Positions 27,960 to 30,900 of a DNA stretch of 30,900 nt are shown here, piece by piece. The translations under genes and the position numbers were made by a program. Position 1 is the stretch's first letter. Each line of letters starts with the position of its first letter. The DNA is taken from positions 1 to 30,900 of the IMG/VR virus record IMGVR_UViG_3300035670_000923, one strand, 5' to 3'. The stretch is from a virus. The notes beneath the pieces are model-generated. The model worked only from the letters and a program-made list of their open reading frames with translations, had not been told where the DNA came from and ran no database searches.

Positions 27960-30494
27960 TTAATCGCTATCATCGTCAGTATCCTCATATCCCTCTCTAA
28001 CAAAGGCTCTTTGAGCGTTGTATATTGGGAATCTCATATTCCCTCTCTTATTGCCCTCATAGCGTTTCCAACCACCAAGTCGCATCAAGATCCCTTCAAT
28101 TTCATAGGAATCAGATCTTCGAATGGTGTTTCTCTCTTTTCCAAAGCACTCACACCAAATCTCAAGACAGCATACTCTATCTCTTCGATTGGCCCCTTCT
28201 GGGATCTCCTCACCAAACTCACTCTGCCCTGCAAGGTAGCTACGTCTTTCATAAATGTCCATCTTGGCCCAGTTATCAGGTAGTGGCTTTTCAAGATACT
28301 GCTCAACCAAACCTTCACGGTCATCTGCTTCCATAGCATCACGCTGTTCTTCATAGGCCATCTTTTCTTCTTCCCCTATTAAGATAAGAGGTTCTCCTGC
28401 CCTATACATTTCAAGGGCTTCTGCCCAAATCTGATCTATATCTGTCATCTCCCAGACCTTCTTTTTACTTTGCTTCACCCTTACTGGCCAGAACCTTCTA
28501 TTACCGGTGACATCTCTTAAGAAACCACTGGTGCTATTCGTGCTTCCCACGATAATACACTGCCTCGGATGGCTTTCCACATTGACACCATAGCTGTGCC
28601 TAAACTTGTCATCTGTTCTAGTAATAAAAGATTTCACCGTTTCTACATCTATCTTTCTAAGCCCTGCCAGCTCTCCCAGCTCTAGGATCCAGTAGCCTTG
28701 AAGCTTTTCTGCTCCTGACTTGTCCCGCATATCAGATACTGTTAAACTATCTGAAAACCACTTACCTCCAAGCTTTGCAAAGAAGGTGGATTTTCCAATT
28801 CCCTGTGGTCCATTTAGGACCAAAATATAATCAAACTTTGTCCCCGGCTCATAGATCCTAGCCACTGCTGCTACTAAGGTTTTTCTCATAATCGCTCTTG
28901 TATAGGGGTTATCTTCTGCACCGAGATAGTCGATAAGAAGCCTATCCACCCTCTCGGTTCCGTCCCAAACCGGCAGTGCATCGAGATAATCTCTAATAGG
29001 ATGAAACAGTCTCTCTGATGCTGCCGTGGTAAGAGCATCTTTTACCTTTACAGGTGACCAAATGCCATAATGCCTATCTAGATACATCTTGAGATTTGCA
29101 AAGTCTGCATCATTCCACCCATCCTTTACCTGTTCCCAAGGTAGCTCTCCATTAACATCTAGAAGATGGTTCATCTGGTTATAGGCGATGGCCTGAAGCC
29201 TTGAGTCGTGTCTCATGATAGTTAGAATATTGGTCGGTGTATCTTTTACCGTTCCGTTTTTATTAAGTTCAAGCTCCAGCTGCCAAGTTAGATCATCTTC
29301 TTCAGTGGAGTCTTCGCTTTGTGAGGTTTCTTCGTTACCTTTTTCTTTACTGCTTGGTGTAACTTTAGTGCTGGATTTATTCTTAGAAGCTGATTTATCT
29401 GCATCAAACTCATCCTCTTCTACCTTTTCAAACTCTCTATTTATTTCCTCTGCCCGTTCTTTGGCCAGTTGCCTTTTCACTTTTTCATCCTCTAGACAAA
29501 ACTCAAGCATGGCTTTGACAGATGGTAGTGTTGATTTAGATGATGGCAGCTGTTTCTTTTCATCGACCCCCTCATCCAAATCCCCATAAAGGTGGATCCT
29601 TACTAAATCAAAGGCATTACATAACTGGCCGCAAGCAGGATCTGTTGCGTGATGGGAGTAGGCATATTTCCCGTTATAGATGACAACTCCCGCTGTGGAA
29701 TCGGCTGGGGTATAGTCATAACGCTCAGGCATCACACTAGGTTCATAGATATCTGTGAGGAAGGTTTCAATGGCTTCTTCTATGGTGTAGCTCCTGCAAA
29801 AGGCTCCAATAAGACCTTCTTTTCTAATAGGATCTGCCTGCTTTTTCATCAGCTTCTTTAAAAGTGTGGTTTGTCTTGATGACACCGGCCATGATGATGA
29901 GTCCTGCCAGTTTTCATAAAACTTTAAGATACCATCAGGGTTTAAAAAGTCTCCTTTGATTTCCCTATAGAAATACTCCCCATCAGATGAAGTACTGGGC
30001 CAGTACATCAGTCTATTAGGCTCATAGGTGGTATCATCAAATAACTCAATGCCGATTTCTTTGGCAATCATTCTACTAACTGCTTGATATTCATCTGCTG
30101 TAACAACTCTAGACAGTGGAATGATCAGTCTTAGCCTTGGCTTTTCCGGTGTATGTTTATGGGTGGAGTAAATGATTGCTGCATACCCATAAAGCAGTTC
30201 CATATTTTCAGCTATAGATTCAGCATCATCTGCATAATCCATATCAAGGGTTAGCATAGAGCGGTTTATAACGCTGTGCTTTGTTCTTCTTCCATCTTTA
30301 AGCTGTCCGGCTACAAAACCACCCACATCTTTTACATTGTCTTGCTGGTACTTTTTCATCTTCAGGTACTCTTCCTGAGTTTCACTGGTGACGGTGGTTC
30401 GGGAGAGCCTCTCTGTAAACTCCTCCCAGGACACCGTCTGTTCTTTCCAAAATTTATCTTTACGGCTATTGCCTGTTGAGATTATAAATTTCAT
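27960..30494 (-). CDS. Phage replication protein: AEP-type primase fused to VapE-family (VirE) helicase (844 aa)
   Basis: The N-terminal about 220 residues resemble an archaeo-eukaryotic primase domain: MLTLDMDYADDAE holds the DxD metal site, then IIYSTHKHTPEKPRLRLIIP. A middle part with YSHHATDPACGQLCNAFDLV is typical of such primases. A Lys/Glu/Ser-rich linker (about 375-410) follows. The C-terminal part is a VapE-type P-loop ATPase: LNGPQGIGKSTFFAKLGG (Walker A), YWILELGELAG (Walker B) and IIVGSTNSTSGFLRDVTGNR (sensor). It should prime and unwind phage DNA at the origin. GGAGG precedes the ATG. The repeat-rich region just downstream supports this role. Confidence 0.92.
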   Translation of the reverse strand: MKFIISTGNSRKDKFWKEQTVSWEEFTERLSRTTVTSETQEEYLKMKKYQQDNVKDVGGFVAGQLKDGRRTKHSVINRSMLTLDMDYADDAESIAENMELLYGYAAIIYSTHKHTPEKPRLRLIIPLSRVVTADEYQAVSRMIAKEIGIELFDDTTYEPNRLMYWPSTSSDGEYFYREIKGDFLNPDGILKFYENWQDSSSWPVSSRQTTLLKKLMKKQADPIRKEGLIGAFCRSYTIEEAIETFLTDIYEPSVMPERYDYTPADSTAGVVIYNGKYAYSHHATDPACGQLCNAFDLVRIHLYGDLDEGVDEKKQLPSSKSTLPSVKAMLEFCLEDEKVKRQLAKERAEEINREFEKVEEDEFDADKSASKNKSSTKVTPSSKEKGNEETSQSEDSTEEDDLTWQLELELNKNGTVKDTPTNILTIMRHDSRLQAIAYNQMNHLLDVNGELPWEQVKDGWNDADFANLKMYLDRHYGIWSPVKVKDALTTAASERLFHPIRDYLDALPVWDGTERVDRLLIDYLGAEDNPYTRAIMRKTLVAAVARIYEPGTKFDYILVLNGPQGIGKSTFFAKLGGKWFSDSLTVSDMRDKSGAEKLQGYWILELGELAGLRKIDVETVKSFITRTDDKFRHSYGVNVESHPRQCIIVGSTNSTSGFLRDVTGNRRFWPVRVKQSKKKVWEMTDIDQIWAEALEMYRAGEPLILIGEEEKMAYEEQRDAMEADDREGLVEQYLEKPLPDNWAKMDIYERRSYLAGQSEFGEEIPEGANRRDRVCCLEIWCECFGKERNTIRRSDSYEIEGILMRLGGWKRYEGNKRGNMRFPIYNAQRAFVREGYEDTDDDSD

Positions 30495-30547
30495 GGCGTC
30501 CTCCTTCTATTCTTGATTGATGAACCGCAACTAAAAACTTAAATGTA

Positions 30548-30727
30548 TTAATCCTCTTCTATACAGTCAGGACAAACATCTGCCCATTCATCAATGATTT
30601 TCTTACTCTTCCACCCAATGTCTCCTCTAGCATCTACAGCATCTTGAAAGGTTTCAAATTCCTCATCTGTACCTGCTCCGCATATATCGCAAACTAATGT
30701 GTATTTTCCGTACTCCTTAGATATCAT
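30548..30727 (-). CDS. Small zinc-ribbon protein (59 aa)
   Basis: This short frame reads MISKEYGKYTLVCDICGAGT, continues with FETFQDAVDARGDIGWKSKK and ends DVCPDCIEED. Two CxxC pairs (CDIC and CPDC) suggest a zinc ribbon, with an acidic C-terminus. GGAG lies six to nine bases before the ATG. It precedes the primase-helicase gene by 53 bases, probably in the same operon. Proteins of this type occur widely in Firmicute phages; the function is unknown. Confidence 0.8.
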   Translation of the reverse strand: MISKEYGKYTLVCDICGAGTDEEFETFQDAVDARGDIGWKSKKIIDEWADVCPDCIEED

Positions 30728-30786
30728 CTATATCTCCTCCATTTCTTTATCTTTTGACCGGCTGTCTTTCTACTAATCCTTCTGGT

Positions 30787-30868
30787 ATTATCCTCAAGTT
30801 TTCATTATCCTCAACTTTTTCATAAATCTTTAATTTACACTTTTTCCTCCTAGAAAGTTGAGGATAAT
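30787..30868. repeat. Three copies of a 15-bp motif ATTATCCTCAA(C/G)TTT
   Basis: Direct copies at 30787-30801 and 30804-30818, and a perfect inverted copy at 30854-30868, surround an AT-rich stretch. Position upstream of the early operon suggests operator or promoter-control sites. The inverted pair could also form a 15-bp stem in RNA. Confidence 0.7.
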
Positions 30869-30900
30869 ATTATTGAGACGTGTTTCTCAAAAATATAAAA

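Noticed and set aside
29215-29589. Ser-rich plus-strand frame of 124 codons
   Set aside because: It is the complement of the charged linker of the primase-helicase gene, with low complexity and no ribosome-binding site.
30729-30880. Short minus-strand frame reading KLKIYEKVEDNENLRIIPEG
   Set aside because: It has an AGGAGG upstream but no usable start codon in frame (the nearby GTG is followed by a stop), and it overlaps the 15-bp repeats. It might be a decayed small gene, but I cannot support it.

Overview
This window is about 31 kb of a tailed-phage (siphovirus-like) genome, most likely a prophage or temperate phage of a low-GC Gram-positive anaerobe of the Clostridia. Support comes from the AT-rich, Firmicute-style codon use, strong GGAGG ribosome-binding sites, the HK97-type head module, a TP901-type tape measure, and small-protein families usual in clostridial mobile elements. 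No integrase, repressor, attachment site, holin or lysin is inside the window, so integration cannot be shown. Almost every gene is on the minus strand, so the map reads from right to left.

Replication and early region (about 30.8 to 24.7 kb): a small zinc-ribbon protein, a primase/VapE-type helicase, a repeat-rich non-coding stretch that looks like a replication origin, a VRR-NUC nuclease, an SNF2-type helicase, a DUF4406 protein, a Cys-rich small protein and a sigma/RinA-like late regulator. An HNH endonuclease follows, preceded by four copies of a 12-bp operator-like motif and followed by a possible cos region.

Accessory block (about 23.8 to 17.1 kb): a ParB-fused adenine methyltransferase, a cytosine-5 methyltransferase, and an amidoligase / gamma-glutamylcyclotransferase set with several small proteins. 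Four promoter-like elements of common design occur in it. An intrinsic terminator precedes it and two tandem terminators close it, so it looks like a separately expressed cassette placed between the HNH/cos region and the terminase.

Packaging, head and tail (17.0 kb to the left edge): small terminase; large terminase carrying a 348-residue intein in its P-loop; portal; ClpP-type head protease; HK97 capsid; head-tail connectors; major tail protein; a tail assembly chaperone made with a -1 frameshift at A-AAA-AAC; tape measure; Dit; Tal; and two further tail-tip genes.

Two items stand out. First, a complete type III (ToxIN-like) toxin-antitoxin module lies on the opposite strand between the large terminase and portal genes: a consensus promoter, three about 40-nt RNA repeats, an intrinsic terminator, then a ToxN/AbiQ-family gene. 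Second, the terminase intein has all the hallmarks of a class 3 intein (Ala1 instead of Cys/Ser, plus the Trp-Cys-Thr triad) together with a LAGLIDADG endonuclease domain. Functions are assigned by reading motifs and gene order; no database search was run.
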